64,000 nucleotides of DNA from positions 1 through 64,000 of the forward strand of contig JACQYF010000147.1 of assembly GCA_016208315.1 (NCBI GenBank), written 5' to 3'. Below the pieces are notes generated by a model that was not told where the DNA came from, ran no database searches, and saw only the letters and a list, made by a program, of their open reading frames with translations. Origin of the DNA: Chloroflexota bacterium (lineage in GTDB: Bacteria > Chloroflexota > Anaerolineae > UBA4142). Each line of letters starts with the position of its first letter. Position 1 is the stretch's first letter. The position numbers were made by a program, and so were the translations under genes. Positions 22,941-32,076 of this stretch are shown here, in pieces.

Positions 22941-25469
22941 ATGAAAAAGCTATTGATCGTCCTCGGCTTGATTACGTTACTCGCCGTGATTGTCGCGTGC
23001 GCGGCGCCGCCGACGCCAGTGCCGCCGACCCCGGTGCCGACGACGGCGCCCACTCCGGCGCCGACCACCGCGCCGACCGCGGCCCCCGCAGCCAAAGGCG
23101 CCTGGGTTGACGAAGTGGTATTCTTTGAAGAACCGGATGCCGCGAAAGCCGTCAACATCATGGAAGCCGGCGACGCGCAACTGTACGGACTGGGCATCTC
23201 GGATCCCAAGGTAATTGCCAAACTCAAGGAATCCAAAAAGTTGACCACCGAGTTCGCCTATGGATCAACCTCAGAGTTGAGCTTCAACCCGGCCGTTTTC
23301 AAGGACGCGGCCAAACTGAATCCGTTCTCCGTGCCCGCGATCCGGGAAGCCGTAAACTGGATCGTTGACCGCAATTACGTGGCCAAAGAGATCTATGGCG
23401 GCGTAGCCATCGCGATGTGGACCGTGTTCAATCCCATCTTCCCCGACTTTGCCAAAGTCGCCGATGTAGCCAAAGGTATCGAGATCAGTCATGGGTACAA
23501 TCAGGCGAAGGGTAAGAGCACCATCGAAGCCGAGATGAAGAAACTCGGCGCAGAACTCACGGGCGGCAAGTGGACCTACAAGGGCGCGCCCGTCTCCTTG
23601 GTCTTCCTCATCCGCACGGAGGATGAACGCCGCGGCATGGGCGATTACATCGCCAAGCAATTTGAAGATCTTGGGTTCACGGTGGATCGCCAATACAAGA
23701 CCGCGGCCGAAGCATCGCCGATCTGGATTGCCTCCGATCCAACCGAAGGCAAATGGCACATGTACACCGGCGGTTGGGCCTCTACCGCGATCAACCGCGA
23801 CTTGGGCACCAACTTTGATTTCTACTACACCGCCCGCGGGCGTACCGACACACTGTGGCAAGCGTACAAACCCGCCGCGGAATTTGACAAACTCGCCGAC
23901 CGATTGAATCGCGGCGATTACAAGGATGCCGCCGAGCGCACGCAACTGATGGCCCAGGCGCTCCCGCTCTCGATGAAGGACTCGGTGCGTATCTTTATCG
24001 TGAACCGGGTTAGCGCGTACCCGCGTCCGACCAATCTCGCGGTCGGCGTTGACCTCGCGGCGGGTCCCTTCTCGGGCATGTGGCCCTTTACGATCCAGTT
24101 GGACGGCAAGTCCGGCGGCCAGGTCAAGATCGCGCAACCCAGCCAATTGACCCAGCCCTGGAACGTCGTCGGTGGATCGAACTGGCTCTACGACAATACG
24201 ATCAACCGCGCCACGCGCAATCCCGCGACCTTGCCCGATCCGTACACCGGACTCTGGTGGCCGCAATTGGCGAGCACGGCGGAAGTGACGGTGCAGCAGG
24301 GCGTGCCCGTGTTCAAGACGCTCGATTGGGTCACGCTCAAGACCGCCCCGACGATCGAAGTTCCCAAAGATGCTTGGGCCGACTGGGACGCCGAGAAGCA
24401 AGCGTTCATCACGGCTGGCGAACGCTTTACCCAAACCGTCACGTCCAAGGCCAAGATCGTCGTCAATTTCGACAAGGGCATGTTCAGCACCAAGTGGCAT
24501 GACGGCAGCAACCTGTCGCTGGGCGATTTCATCATGAGCTTTATCATGGGCTTTGATCGCGCCAAAGAAAAAAGCCCCATCTATGATGAAACCACGGTCT
24601 CGACCTTCAAGAGCTTTATGACGTTCTTCAAGGGCGCGCGCATCGTGTCGAAAGACCCGCTCACCATCGAGATCTATACCGATCAGACCAATTTGGATGC
24701 CGAGACGATGGCCACCAACGCGGCAAATACCTTCTTCCCGCTCTACACGCAAGGCAACGCACCGTGGCACACGCTGGCGCTGGGCTGGCAGGCCGACGCG
24801 AACAAAGAGCTGGCCTTCTCGACGGCCAAAGCCGCCAAACTCAAAGTGGAATGGATGAGCTACATCTCGGGTCCAAGTCTGGCCATCCTAGACAAGTACT
24901 TGAACCAATCGTTGACCAAAGCGTTCATTCCCTACGAAAAGGCGATGGCGCAGTTCGTCACGGCCGACGAAGCCTCCACGCGGTACAAAAACGCGAGCGC
25001 GTTCTACAAGCAGTACGCGCATATCTGGGTCGGCAACGGTCCGATGTTCCTCTACTCGGTCAAGCCCACCGAGAAGATCGTCACCATCCGCAAGTTCGCC
25101 GGCTTTGCCGACGATTCGACCAAGTGGGCGCGCTTTGCCGAAGCCAAGATCCCAACCGTTGCCATCACGGGACCGAACCGCGTAACAGTGGGTCAGGCGG
25201 CTGAGTACACCGTCAATGTCAACTTCAAGAAAGACCCGTACCCCATGAAGGACATTGACGCCGTCAAGTTCCTCGTCGTTGACGCCACGGGCAACCTGGC
25301 CCTCTCGGCAGATGCCAAGGCGGTCAAGGATGGACAATGGACGGCGACGCTAACCGCCGATCAAACGAACAAACTCGCCACCGGTTCTAATCGCTTGGAA
25401 GTCGTTGTCGTGTCCAAGTTGGTTGCCATTCCCGCTGCCGAGTCGCTCCAGTTCGTTACCATCAAGTAA
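22941..25469 (+). CDS. family-5 ABC substrate-binding lipoprotein with permuted lobe order
   Basis: An 842-residue lipoprotein with signal peptide and lipobox (AVIVAC, Cys20), then a Pro/Thr linker to residue 52. Residues about 58-390 resemble the part normally found after the first lobe of SBP_bac_5 proteins: GDAQLYGL, then SVPAIREAVNWIVDR, then MGDYIAKQFEDLGFTV. Residues about 393-735 resemble the part normally found first: QPWNVVGGSNWLYDNT ... WWPQLAST, then FSTKWHDGSNLSLGDF, then WVGNGPMFLY. The order is therefore inverted relative to the binding protein at 30370. A C-terminal beta-sandwich of about 100 residues follows. It should bind oligopeptides, oligosaccharides or similar ligands outside the membrane for the permeases downstream. 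Confidence 0.85.
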   Translation: MKKLLIVLGLITLLAVIVACAAPPTPVPPTPVPTTAPTPAPTTAPTAAPAAKGAWVDEVVFFEEPDAAKAVNIMEAGDAQLYGLGISDPKVIAKLKESKKLTTEFAYGSTSELSFNPAVFKDAAKLNPFSVPAIREAVNWIVDRNYVAKEIYGGVAIAMWTVFNPIFPDFAKVADVAKGIEISHGYNQAKGKSTIEAEMKKLGAELTGGKWTYKGAPVSLVFLIRTEDERRGMGDYIAKQFEDLGFTVDRQYKTAAEASPIWIASDPTEGKWHMYTGGWASTAINRDLGTNFDFYYTARGRTDTLWQAYKPAAEFDKLADRLNRGDYKDAAERTQLMAQALPLSMKDSVRIFIVNRVSAYPRPTNLAVGVDLAAGPFSGMWPFTIQLDGKSGGQVKIAQPSQLTQPWNVVGGSNWLYDNTINRATRNPATLPDPYTGLWWPQLASTAEVTVQQGVPVFKTLDWVTLKTAPTIEVPKDAWADWDAEKQAFITAGERFTQTVTSKAKIVVNFDKGMFSTKWHDGSNLSLGDFIMSFIMGFDRAKEKSPIYDETTVSTFKSFMTFFKGARIVSKDPLTIEIYTDQTNLDAETMATNAANTFFPLYTQGNAPWHTLALGWQADANKELAFSTAKAAKLKVEWMSYISGPSLAILDKYLNQSLTKAFIPYEKAMAQFVTADEASTRYKNASAFYKQYAHIWVGNGPMFLYSVKPTEKIVTIRKFAGFADDSTKWARFAEAKIPTVAITGPNRVTVGQAAEYTVNVNFKKDPYPMKDIDAVKFLVVDATGNLALSADAKAVKDGQWTATLTADQTNKLATGSNRLEVVVVSKLVAIPAAESLQFVTIK

Positions 25470-25479
25470 GTGGTACGTC

Positions 25480-25512
25480 AGACCCGAAGGGTCGCGAAGA
25501 CCCTTCGGGTCT
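25480..25512 (+). repeat. intercistronic hairpin between binding-protein and permease genes
   Basis: A perfect 13-bp stem AGACCCGAAGGGT / ACCCTTCGGGTCT with a 7-base loop lies just after the binding-protein stop. It lacks a strong T run, so it may stabilise the upstream message or cause partial termination. Confidence 0.75.
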
Positions 25513-25535
25513 TGTCTAGCAGAAGGAGCAATACC

Positions 25536-26675
25536 ATGACTACCGAAGTACTTACACCCAAAGGCGTCGCGCAACCGAGGGTCAGCATACGCATCCCGGA
25601 ATCGTTAACGCGCGTTCTCAAGTATTTGCTCTTCCGGGGCATCGCCTTGTTTGTGACGGTCGTGATCGGCGTGTATCTGACCGTCCTCATTGCGAATATG
25701 GGTGGTTACTTGGACACCATCCGCATGGCGGTCATTCAGGAGGAGGTCGGCGCTGGCATCATGAACGACCCAACTCTCCGTGGCTTGCCGGCCTCCGAGG
25801 TTCGGCGCGTCATGGACGAACGGATCATCATCGCGGTGAAGCAATTGAATCTCGACCAACCTTTCGCGCTCCGCAGCGTCAACTATCTCACCGATGCCTT
25901 GACGCTCAATTTGGGACGCGCCGAATTCATCTCCAGCGACAGCGGCTCGCGACGCGTCCAAGCGATCTTGGTCGAACGGATGCCGGCCACCCTATTGCTC
26001 TTTGCCACTTCGAACCTGTTCCTCTTTTTCGCCGCCGTTTTTATCGCCTTGTTCCTCTCGCGCCACTATGGCAGTTGGTTGGATCGCATCGTGATCGCGA
26101 TGGCGCCCACCTCGGCCGTCCCGGCCTGGCTCTATGGCATCTTTCTCATCCTTTTGTTTGCATCTATTGCCCACGTCCTACCGTTTGGCGGATTGGTGGA
26201 TGCGCCGGTGCCAGAGACATTGCCGGAGTATGCAGCCAGTCTGCTCAGGCACATGATTCTGCCCCTCAGTGCGCTCGCCCTTCACTCGATCTTTATTTCC
26301 ATCTACCACTGGCGAACGTTCTTCCTGATTTACTCGAGCGAAGACTATGTGGACATGGCAAAGGCGAAGGGCCTGTCCTCGCGCACCATCGAGCGGCAGT
26401 ACATTTTGCGGCCCACGCTTCCGCCGATCGTCACGTCGTTCGCGTTTACCCTCGTCTATCTGTGGCAAGGCGCGATCATTTTGGAAACGGTCTTTGCGTG
26501 GCCCGGTCTGGGGCGTTTGCTCTATCAAGCCATCAACCTCTTTGATGTGCCCGTGATCGTGGGCAACACGGTTCTGATCGCGTACCTCCTGGTCGCCTCC
26601 GTGTTTCTCCTGGACATTATCTATGCTTTGCTGGATCCACGCGTCAAAGTGGGCGGCGGGGAGCAACGCGCATGA
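25536..26675 (+). CDS. ABC importer permease (DppB/OppB type)
   Basis: A 379-residue inner-membrane permease. The N-terminal helix (LLFRGIALFVTVVIGVYLTVLIA) is followed by an extracytoplasmic loop (about residues 60-145) and five more helices. The coupling-helix motif DYVDMAKAKGLSSRTIERQYILRPTLPP is characteristic of the OppB family. It forms the channel with the next gene. ATG 25536 follows GAAGGAGCAATACC. The gene ends with a 4-base overlap with the partner permease. Confidence 0.9.
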   Translation: MTTEVLTPKGVAQPRVSIRIPESLTRVLKYLLFRGIALFVTVVIGVYLTVLIANMGGYLDTIRMAVIQEEVGAGIMNDPTLRGLPASEVRRVMDERIIIAVKQLNLDQPFALRSVNYLTDALTLNLGRAEFISSDSGSRRVQAILVERMPATLLLFATSNLFLFFAAVFIALFLSRHYGSWLDRIVIAMAPTSAVPAWLYGIFLILLFASIAHVLPFGGLVDAPVPETLPEYAASLLRHMILPLSALALHSIFISIYHWRTFFLIYSSEDYVDMAKAKGLSSRTIERQYILRPTLPPIVTSFAFTLVYLWQGAIILETVFAWPGLGRLLYQAINLFDVPVIVGNTVLIAYLLVASVFLLDIIYALLDPRVKVGGGEQRA

Positions 26676-28033
26676 AAAATGTCATTGATTTCCTTCGCGA
26701 CCTGGCGCACTATCGTTCCGCGCTGTTTGGAATGATCATTATCGGCTTGCTGATCTTGATCGCGATCTACACCGTCATCATGCTGCCGTACGACACGGCG
26801 ATCAACCTGTGGCGCGGCGGCGAAGAAGTGTGGGGCGACAATCCCCGTAATGCGCTCCCGGCCTGGATGAATGTCTTTGCGGGCAACTCACTCGCCCCGA
26901 GCATCGTGTTGGACAGCTCCGGCAGCCCGAATATCAAGAAACAATCGCAAGAGGTCTCGGCCGACATGCGCACGGCGGACTTTATCCTGCCTTTCGAGTA
27001 CACCTCCGATGGCTTTCCGAACGAGATCAATCTCTTTCTGAGCGCCCAGTTCAAACAAAAGAAACCGCAGGCGACGATCAAATGGAAAACACCGGACGGC
27101 CGGGAAGTCCCCCTGGGCGACATGACTGTCGGCCTGCGCGAACGCTTTGCCATTTCTATTGATCAAAAGCTGATCCGCAAGTTCAACGATGTGAACCCCG
27201 AGATCTTTCTGTTTGCCAAGCCCGGCACGGCGGACTCGCGGAAAGACAAGCCCGAAGTTCTCAAGGGCCAATATGCCGTGGTCATCGAAGGTCTGACGTT
27301 CGAACCCGATTCGACGCTCGACGCAAAACTCGTCGTCTATGGTCAAACCTTTAGCTGGGCTGGCACCGATCACAAGCGCCGCGACCTAACCATCGCGTTG
27401 ATGTGGGGCACGCCCATCGCGCTGGCGTTCGGCTTTCTCGCCGCCGTCGGTTCCACGCTCATCACGTTCTCGATTGCCGCGATCGGCTCCTACTTTGGCG
27501 GCTGGCTCGACGCCGGGATTCAGCGCCTAACCGAGATTAACGCCGTCCTGCCTTTCCTCACGACCCTCATCTTGATCGGCACGCTCTACACCCGCAATAT
27601 TTGGGTTATTCTCGGTGTCGTCATCTTGCTGGGTATTTTCAGTCTTTCGATCAAACAATATCGCGCGATGTTTCTCCAAGTGCGCGAGTTGCCGTACATC
27701 GAAGCGGCCAGCTCATACGGCGCGAGCAAACTCCGCATCGTGTTTCGTTACATGATGCCGAAAATCGCGCCCGTGCTCATTCCCACGTTCGTCACGCAGA
27801 TTCCGTCCTTTGTATTTTTGGAAGCCTCGCTCGCGGTCTTGGGTTTGGGCGATCCGGTCATTCCCACGTGGGGCAAGATCCTCCACGACGCGTACGTCAA
27901 TGGCGCGCTGTACAAGGGCTACTATTACTGGGTCATCGAGCCGGCCGTACTGCTGATGGTGGCGGGGTTGGGTTTTGCGACGATCGGTTTCGCGTTGGAT
28001 CGGATCTTCAACCCGCGGTTGCGAGAGTTATAG
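26672..28033 (+). CDS. ABC importer permease (DppC/OppC type) with large extracytoplasmic insert
   Basis: A 453-residue permease, longer than the usual 280-320. The first helix (about 15-37) is followed by an insert of roughly 190 residues (about 45-235) with beta-type segments such as ATIKWKTPDGREVPLGDMTVG and YAVVIEGLTFEPDSTLDAKLVVYG before the second helix. The core bundle and coupling motif (LPYIEAASSYGASKLRIVFRYMMPK) are normal. The insert is placed to contact the enlarged, permuted binding protein. Its start overlaps the preceding stop (ATGA). Confidence 0.9.
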   Translation: MKNVIDFLRDLAHYRSALFGMIIIGLLILIAIYTVIMLPYDTAINLWRGGEEVWGDNPRNALPAWMNVFAGNSLAPSIVLDSSGSPNIKKQSQEVSADMRTADFILPFEYTSDGFPNEINLFLSAQFKQKKPQATIKWKTPDGREVPLGDMTVGLRERFAISIDQKLIRKFNDVNPEIFLFAKPGTADSRKDKPEVLKGQYAVVIEGLTFEPDSTLDAKLVVYGQTFSWAGTDHKRRDLTIALMWGTPIALAFGFLAAVGSTLITFSIAAIGSYFGGWLDAGIQRLTEINAVLPFLTTLILIGTLYTRNIWVILGVVILLGIFSLSIKQYRAMFLQVRELPYIEAASSYGASKLRIVFRYMMPKIAPVLIPTFVTQIPSFVFLEASLAVLGLGDPVIPTWGKILHDAYVNGALYKGYYYWVIEPAVLLMVAGLGFATIGFALDRIFNPRLREL

Positions 28034-28035
28034 TG

Positions 28036-29010
28036 ATGAACAATGCTTTGTTGAATGTGCAGAACCTGCGCCTCCATTTCCGCGCCCACAAGGGTATCGT
28101 GCAGGCCGTGGACGGCGTCAATCTTGACCTGTGTCGAAATGAGGCCGTCGTCGTCCTGGGCGAGTCGGGCTGTGGGAAAACATCTCTCGCGCGCGCGATC
28201 CTACGGCTGCTGCCGCGCAACGTGCAAGCGTATTCCGGCCAGGTCTGGATGGACGGCACCGACATCATGACCCTGGACGACGAACAATTTCGTAAACAAG
28301 TCCGCTGGGCCAAGATTTCAATGGTGCCGCAGGCGGCGATGAATTCGCTCAATCCCGTCATGCGCGTCGGCGAGCAGGTTGCCGAACCGATGGTCACGCA
28401 CTATGGCGTGCAAAAGGAAGCGCTCGCACAGGCGCGCCAGGTCTTTCAACGCGTCGGCGTGCCCGTAGATTTTATGAATCGCTATGCGTTTGAACTGAGC
28501 GGCGGGATGCGCCAACGCGTCGCCATCGCGATGGCGCTGGTCACTAGCCCGGACTTGATCTTGTTGGACGAACCGACCTCGGCGCTCGACGTGCTCACGC
28601 AGGCGAATATTATGAACACGCTCAAGCGGCTCAAGCAAGAGACTGAAACCAGCTACATTTTGATTACGCACGACATTGCGACTTCGAGCGAGCTGGCGGA
28701 CCGCGTGGCGATCATGTACGCGGGCCAGATCGTGGAACTCGGCGATGCCACGCGCTTTTTCACCGCGCCCCTCCATCCGTACTCGCAAGGGCTGATGGCG
28801 AGCGTGCCGCGGCTGCACGAAACCAAGAAATTGGAATTCATTTCGGGACAGCCGCCGAGTCTCATCAATTTGCCCACGGGCTGTCGCTTTGCGGCGCGTT
28901 GCCCATCGCGATTTGAGAAATGCGCGCAAGAGCCGCCCATCATTCAGGTCGGCGACCGGACAAGCGTCAGATGTTGGCTGTATGAAAAACCAGTAAGCAG
29001 TAAGCAGTAA
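28036..29010 (+). CDS. ABC importer ATPase (DppD/OppD type)
   Basis: A 324-residue ATPase. Walker A is GESGCGKTS, the Q-loop lies in SMVPQAAMNSLNPVMRVGEQ, the signature is LSGGMRQRV, Walker B is LILLDEPTSALDV, and the H-loop is LITHD. The C-terminal oligopeptide-transporter domain has the spaced cysteines of TGCRFAARCPSRFEKCAQE. It energises the permease pair with the next ATPase. It starts two bases after the permease stop. Its final residues (KPVSSKQ) and stop are read from the CAGTAAGCAGTAA repeat that follows, so the native end was probably replaced. Confidence 0.93.
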   Translation: MNNALLNVQNLRLHFRAHKGIVQAVDGVNLDLCRNEAVVVLGESGCGKTSLARAILRLLPRNVQAYSGQVWMDGTDIMTLDDEQFRKQVRWAKISMVPQAAMNSLNPVMRVGEQVAEPMVTHYGVQKEALAQARQVFQRVGVPVDFMNRYAFELSGGMRQRVAIAMALVTSPDLILLDEPTSALDVLTQANIMNTLKRLKQETETSYILITHDIATSSELADRVAIMYAGQIVELGDATRFFTAPLHPYSQGLMASVPRLHETKKLEFISGQPPSLINLPTGCRFAARCPSRFEKCAQEPPIIQVGDRTSVRCWLYEKPVSSKQ

Positions 29011-29086
29011 ACAGTAAACAGTATTCAGTATGCAGTGAACTGTTTACTGTTCACCGTTCACTGTTCACTGTTCACTGATCACTGGG
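28988..29086. repeat. stuttering self-complementary spacer (CAGTAAAC/GTTTACTG type)
   Basis: About seven CAGTAAGCAGTAAACAGT units are followed by TGTTTACTGTTCACCGTTCACTGTTCACTG units, forming a long hairpin. The left arm supplies the stop codon of the upstream ATPase gene. Confidence 0.85.
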
Positions 29087-29099
29087 CTTGGAGATTACA

Positions 29100-30161
29100 A
29101 TGGCTGGGGATGTAACGCAGAAGAATGGTGGGCCTTTACTTTCAGTCCGTGATTTGCACACTTGGTTCGAATTGCGGCGGTGGGGATTTGGACACGCCGG
29201 CTTTGTGCATGCCGTGGACGGCGTGGACTTTGACTTGCCGCACGGGCAAGCGGTCGCCTTCGTCGGCGAGAGCGGCTGCGGCAAGAGTACGCTGGCGCGC
29301 ACGATTTTGGGTTTGTATCATCCCACCAAGGGCGAAGTGGTTTTTGAAGGCAAGCGGTTGAAAGACTATAGCAAGCGCGAAATGCAATGGTATCGCTCCA
29401 AGGTGGGCTTTGTGCAGCAAGACCCTTACGGCGCGCTGCCGCCGTTTATGAATGTCCGCCGCATTCTGGATGAACCGCTGATCATCAATGGCGTGACCGA
29501 CCCCGCGGAAAGAGAAAAGCGCATTCGTGAGGTGATGGACGAAGTGCGCCTTACGCCGGTGGACGATTTGCTGCCGAAATACCCGCACATGCTCAGCGGC
29601 GGTCAGCAGCAGCGCGTTGTGGTAGCGCGCGCCATGATCCTGCGCCCCAAGCTCATCGTCGCCGACGAGCCGGTTTCCATGCTCGACGCCTCGGTACGCG
29701 TCGAAATTCTGATGCTGTTGCGCGCGCTGCAAAAATCGCACAACCTCGGCGTCAGCTACATCACGCACGACCTTTCGACGGTGCGCTATTTTTCCGAGCG
29801 CATTTTCGTGATGTACGCGGGCAAGATCATCGAAAAAGCGCCGGTAGATGATCTGCTGCGCGCGCCGCTCCATCCTTACACCCAAGCGCTTATCACCGCG
29901 ATCCCTGACCCGGACGGCGCCAACGCGCACATATTCAAAGAAGTGCCGCCCGGCGAGCCGCCCAGTTTGATCAATCCGCCCAAGGGTTGCCGCTTCCATC
30001 CGCGCTGCGCGCAAATGATCAAAGGTGTGTGCGACGTGGAGAATCCGCCCGAATTCCAACCCGAGCCGAACCATTTTGTGCAATGTTGGCTTTACAAGGA
30101 AACCCCACCCACTCCTGTAGGGGCGGGGTCACCCCGCCCCTACAGGAGTGGGGTCGCGTGA
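29100..30161 (+). CDS. ABC importer ATPase (DppF/OppF type)
   Basis: A 353-residue ATPase paired with the preceding one. Walker A is GESGCGKST, the Q-loop region is GFVQQDPYGALPPFMNV, the signature is LSGGQQQRV, Walker B is LIVADEPVSML, and the H-loop is YITHD. The oligopeptide C-terminal Cys motif is KGCRFHPRCAQMIKGVC. ATG 29100 follows TTGGAG. The last 20 or so codons (from ETPPTPVGAG) run through a perfect 21-bp inverted repeat that contributes the C-terminal tail and stop. Confidence 0.93.
   Translation: MAGDVTQKNGGPLLSVRDLHTWFELRRWGFGHAGFVHAVDGVDFDLPHGQAVAFVGESGCGKSTLARTILGLYHPTKGEVVFEGKRLKDYSKREMQWYRSKVGFVQQDPYGALPPFMNVRRILDEPLIINGVTDPAEREKRIREVMDEVRLTPVDDLLPKYPHMLSGGQQQRVVVARAMILRPKLIVADEPVSMLDASVRVEILMLLRALQKSHNLGVSYITHDLSTVRYFSERIFVMYAGKIIEKAPVDDLLRAPLHPYTQALITAIPDPDGANAHIFKEVPPGEPPSLINPPKGCRFHPRCAQMIKGVCDVENPPEFQPEPNHFVQCWLYKETPPTPVGAGSPRPYRSGVA
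30108..30152. repeat. perfect 21-bp inverted repeat at a gene end
   Basis: Arms 30108-30128 and 30132-30152 (core CCACTCCTGTAGGGGCGGGG) are fully complementary around a TCA loop. It is read in frame as the C-terminal tail of the upstream ATPase and may also work as an mRNA-stabilising hairpin. Confidence 0.85.
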
Positions 30162-30168
30162 CCTGCAA

Positions 30169-30363
30169 ATGATTCAACACCCACGCACGATGATATTGGT
30201 CGGCTTTATTCTCCTAGTCGTCGGCGTTCTCCTGCCGTTTGCGATGTTGCTGCGAGTCTTGGAGCCGACGCTTTTGCTGGGGTTTCTCTCCTGGGGCGCA
30301 TCTCTCGTCGGCTTGGCGCTCGGCGTGCTGGGGGTCGTCACGTACTCGCGTGCGCGAGACTAG
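30169..30363 (+). CDS. small two-helix membrane protein
   Basis: A 64-residue protein with two hydrophobic helices (MILVGFILLVVGVLLPFAMLL and LLGFLSWGASLVGLALGVLGVV) and short polar ends. No family was named with confidence. The second helix is rich in small residues, as in packing helices. It lies eight bases after the ATPase stop and six bases before the next gene, so it is probably in the same operon. ATG 30169 is preferred; the upstream in-frame start lies in the hairpin. Confidence 0.6.
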   Translation: MIQHPRTMILVGFILLVVGVLLPFAMLLRVLEPTLLLGFLSWGASLVGLALGVLGVVTYSRARD

Positions 30364-30369
30364 CGCCCG

Positions 30370-32076
30370 ATGTTACTCTCTTCCAAAAGTCGCCGTATTC
30401 GTTTACTGCTCGGCATAGCGTTCCTGCTCGTCCTGCTTGCCGCCTGCTCGGATTCAATTCCTCCCGCGGCGACTCCGCCGCCCGCTTCGACCGCAACTCC
30501 GCGCGCCAGCGCGACGCAATCCCCACTGCCAACCGGCGCGCCCGCGATCGCTACGCCCATCTCGGAAAAAGGTGGCGAGTTCCGCCAGGTCCTCGCGCAA
30601 GACGCCGTCAGTTTCCATCCCTTTCAGACGACCGATCCCGCTTCCGCGCTATACCAGGCGAACGTCTACGCCAGCGGCCTTTGGGTCCGCGATCCTCAAA
30701 CCCTCCAGCCGATTCCGAACATGGCCGAGTCGTGGACCATTTCCCCGGATGGAAAAACGTACACATTCAAATTGCGCCCCGACCTGAAATGGAGTGACGG
30801 CAAGTCGCTAACCGCGCTGGACTTCCAATGGACGTTTGAACAGGCGAGCAAGCCCGCCAACAAATATCCGTATCTCGAGAATCTAAAGGACATTGTTTCG
30901 TACACCGCCAAAGACAGCGCCACCCTCGAGATCGTCTTGAAGGACGCGGTCTGTGTCGGCCTGACGACTGTGGATGCGATCACGCCGCTGCCCAAACACA
31001 TTTGGGAAAAACTCGATTGGCACGATCCCGCCAAGAATCCCGAGATCCAGAACCCAAGCGTTGTCTCAGGACCTTTCAAACTAAAGGAATGGCAAAAAGA
31101 CGATCACGCTACTTTTGTCCGCAACGACTTGTTCTTTCGCGGCGCGCCGAATTTCGACGCGTTGACGGTCCGCATCGTCCGCGACCCTTCGCGCCAACTC
31201 CAGATGTTGCAGTCCGGCGAGGTGGACATGGCGCCGGTCGGCGTGGACGATTATGCTCCGGTCGGCAAGTGGGAGACGATCAAGGCATACAATTGGGAGC
31301 CAGCCGCGGCGACGTTCGATTACCTCGCCTTTAATTTCCGGCGGCCCTTGCTGCAAGATGTCCAGGTCCGCCGCGCCTTGGCCGCCGCGCTGCCGCGCCA
31401 GACGATTGCGAATGGAATCTTCCGCGGTCTCGCCAAACCGATCTACTCGATGTTCCCGCCGGCAAACCCGATGAACAATTCCGAGATTTCGCGCTATGAT
31501 TACAACATTGACGCGGCCAAAGCCACGCTACAGAAAGCGGGTTACAAGTGGGACGCAAGCGGCAACCTGCTCGACAAGAGCGGCAAGCGCGTGAGACTGC
31601 GAATCCTGTTTAACACCGGCAACCTGCAACACTTTCAGATCGCGAGTCTGGCACGCACGGAATTGCAGAAACTGGGCATTGATTCCGAAGCCGCGGGGCT
31701 GGAGTTTCCGGCTTTCCTCGCTTTCCTCCGCACAGAGCCGTTCGATTACGATCTCTATGTGCTCGGCTGGCGCACACCGCTCGATCCATACTTTACGTAC
31801 CAGATTTGGAGCGAAAAGACCATCCCGGACTTGAACTCGGGCGCGTACGTCAACAAGGAAATTGACAAGCTGTTCGATCAAGCCAATCGTCCACCCTGCG
31901 ATGCCGAATCGCGCAAAAAGGTGTTCGCTCAGATTCAAAAGACCATTGCCGACGACGTGCCCTACATTTTCCTGACCCATCGCGCCGGCTATGCCCTGAT
32001 CAACACCCGCGTCGTGCCCAACGCGCCAACCGCTCTCGGCATCAACTACTATCCCGAGCAATGGTACATTCGATGA
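30370..32076 (+). CDS. family-5 ABC substrate-binding lipoprotein (normal order)
   Basis: A 568-residue lipoprotein with signal and lipobox (LLVLLAAC, Cys26) and a Thr/Pro/Ala linker. The SBP_bac_5 order is canonical: GEFRQVLAQDAVSFHPFQT, SPDGKTYTFKLRPDLKWSDGKSL, SGPFKLKEWQ, QSGEVDMAP, VRRALAAALPRQTI and DAAKATLQKAGYKWD. It would deliver peptides or similar ligands to the upstream permease-ATPase set, giving that transporter two alternative receptors. Its stop overlaps the next start (ATGA). It provides an internal standard for the permuted protein at 22941. Confidence 0.9.
   Translation: MLLSSKSRRIRLLLGIAFLLVLLAACSDSIPPAATPPPASTATPRASATQSPLPTGAPAIATPISEKGGEFRQVLAQDAVSFHPFQTTDPASALYQANVYASGLWVRDPQTLQPIPNMAESWTISPDGKTYTFKLRPDLKWSDGKSLTALDFQWTFEQASKPANKYPYLENLKDIVSYTAKDSATLEIVLKDAVCVGLTTVDAITPLPKHIWEKLDWHDPAKNPEIQNPSVVSGPFKLKEWQKDDHATFVRNDLFFRGAPNFDALTVRIVRDPSRQLQMLQSGEVDMAPVGVDDYAPVGKWETIKAYNWEPAAATFDYLAFNFRRPLLQDVQVRRALAAALPRQTIANGIFRGLAKPIYSMFPPANPMNNSEISRYDYNIDAAKATLQKAGYKWDASGNLLDKSGKRVRLRILFNTGNLQHFQIASLARTELQKLGIDSEAAGLEFPAFLAFLRTEPFDYDLYVLGWRTPLDPYFTYQIWSEKTIPDLNSGAYVNKEIDKLFDQANRPPCDAESRKKVFAQIQKTIADDVPYIFLTHRAGYALINTRVVPNAPTALGINYYPEQWYIR

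Noticed and set aside
23271-24770. Long open frame (about 500 codons) on the minus strand opposite the permuted binding protein
   Set aside because: It is antisense to a clear lipoprotein gene, has low-complexity Arg/Gly/His-rich composition, no family features and no ribosome binding site. GC-rich third positions leave such shadows open.
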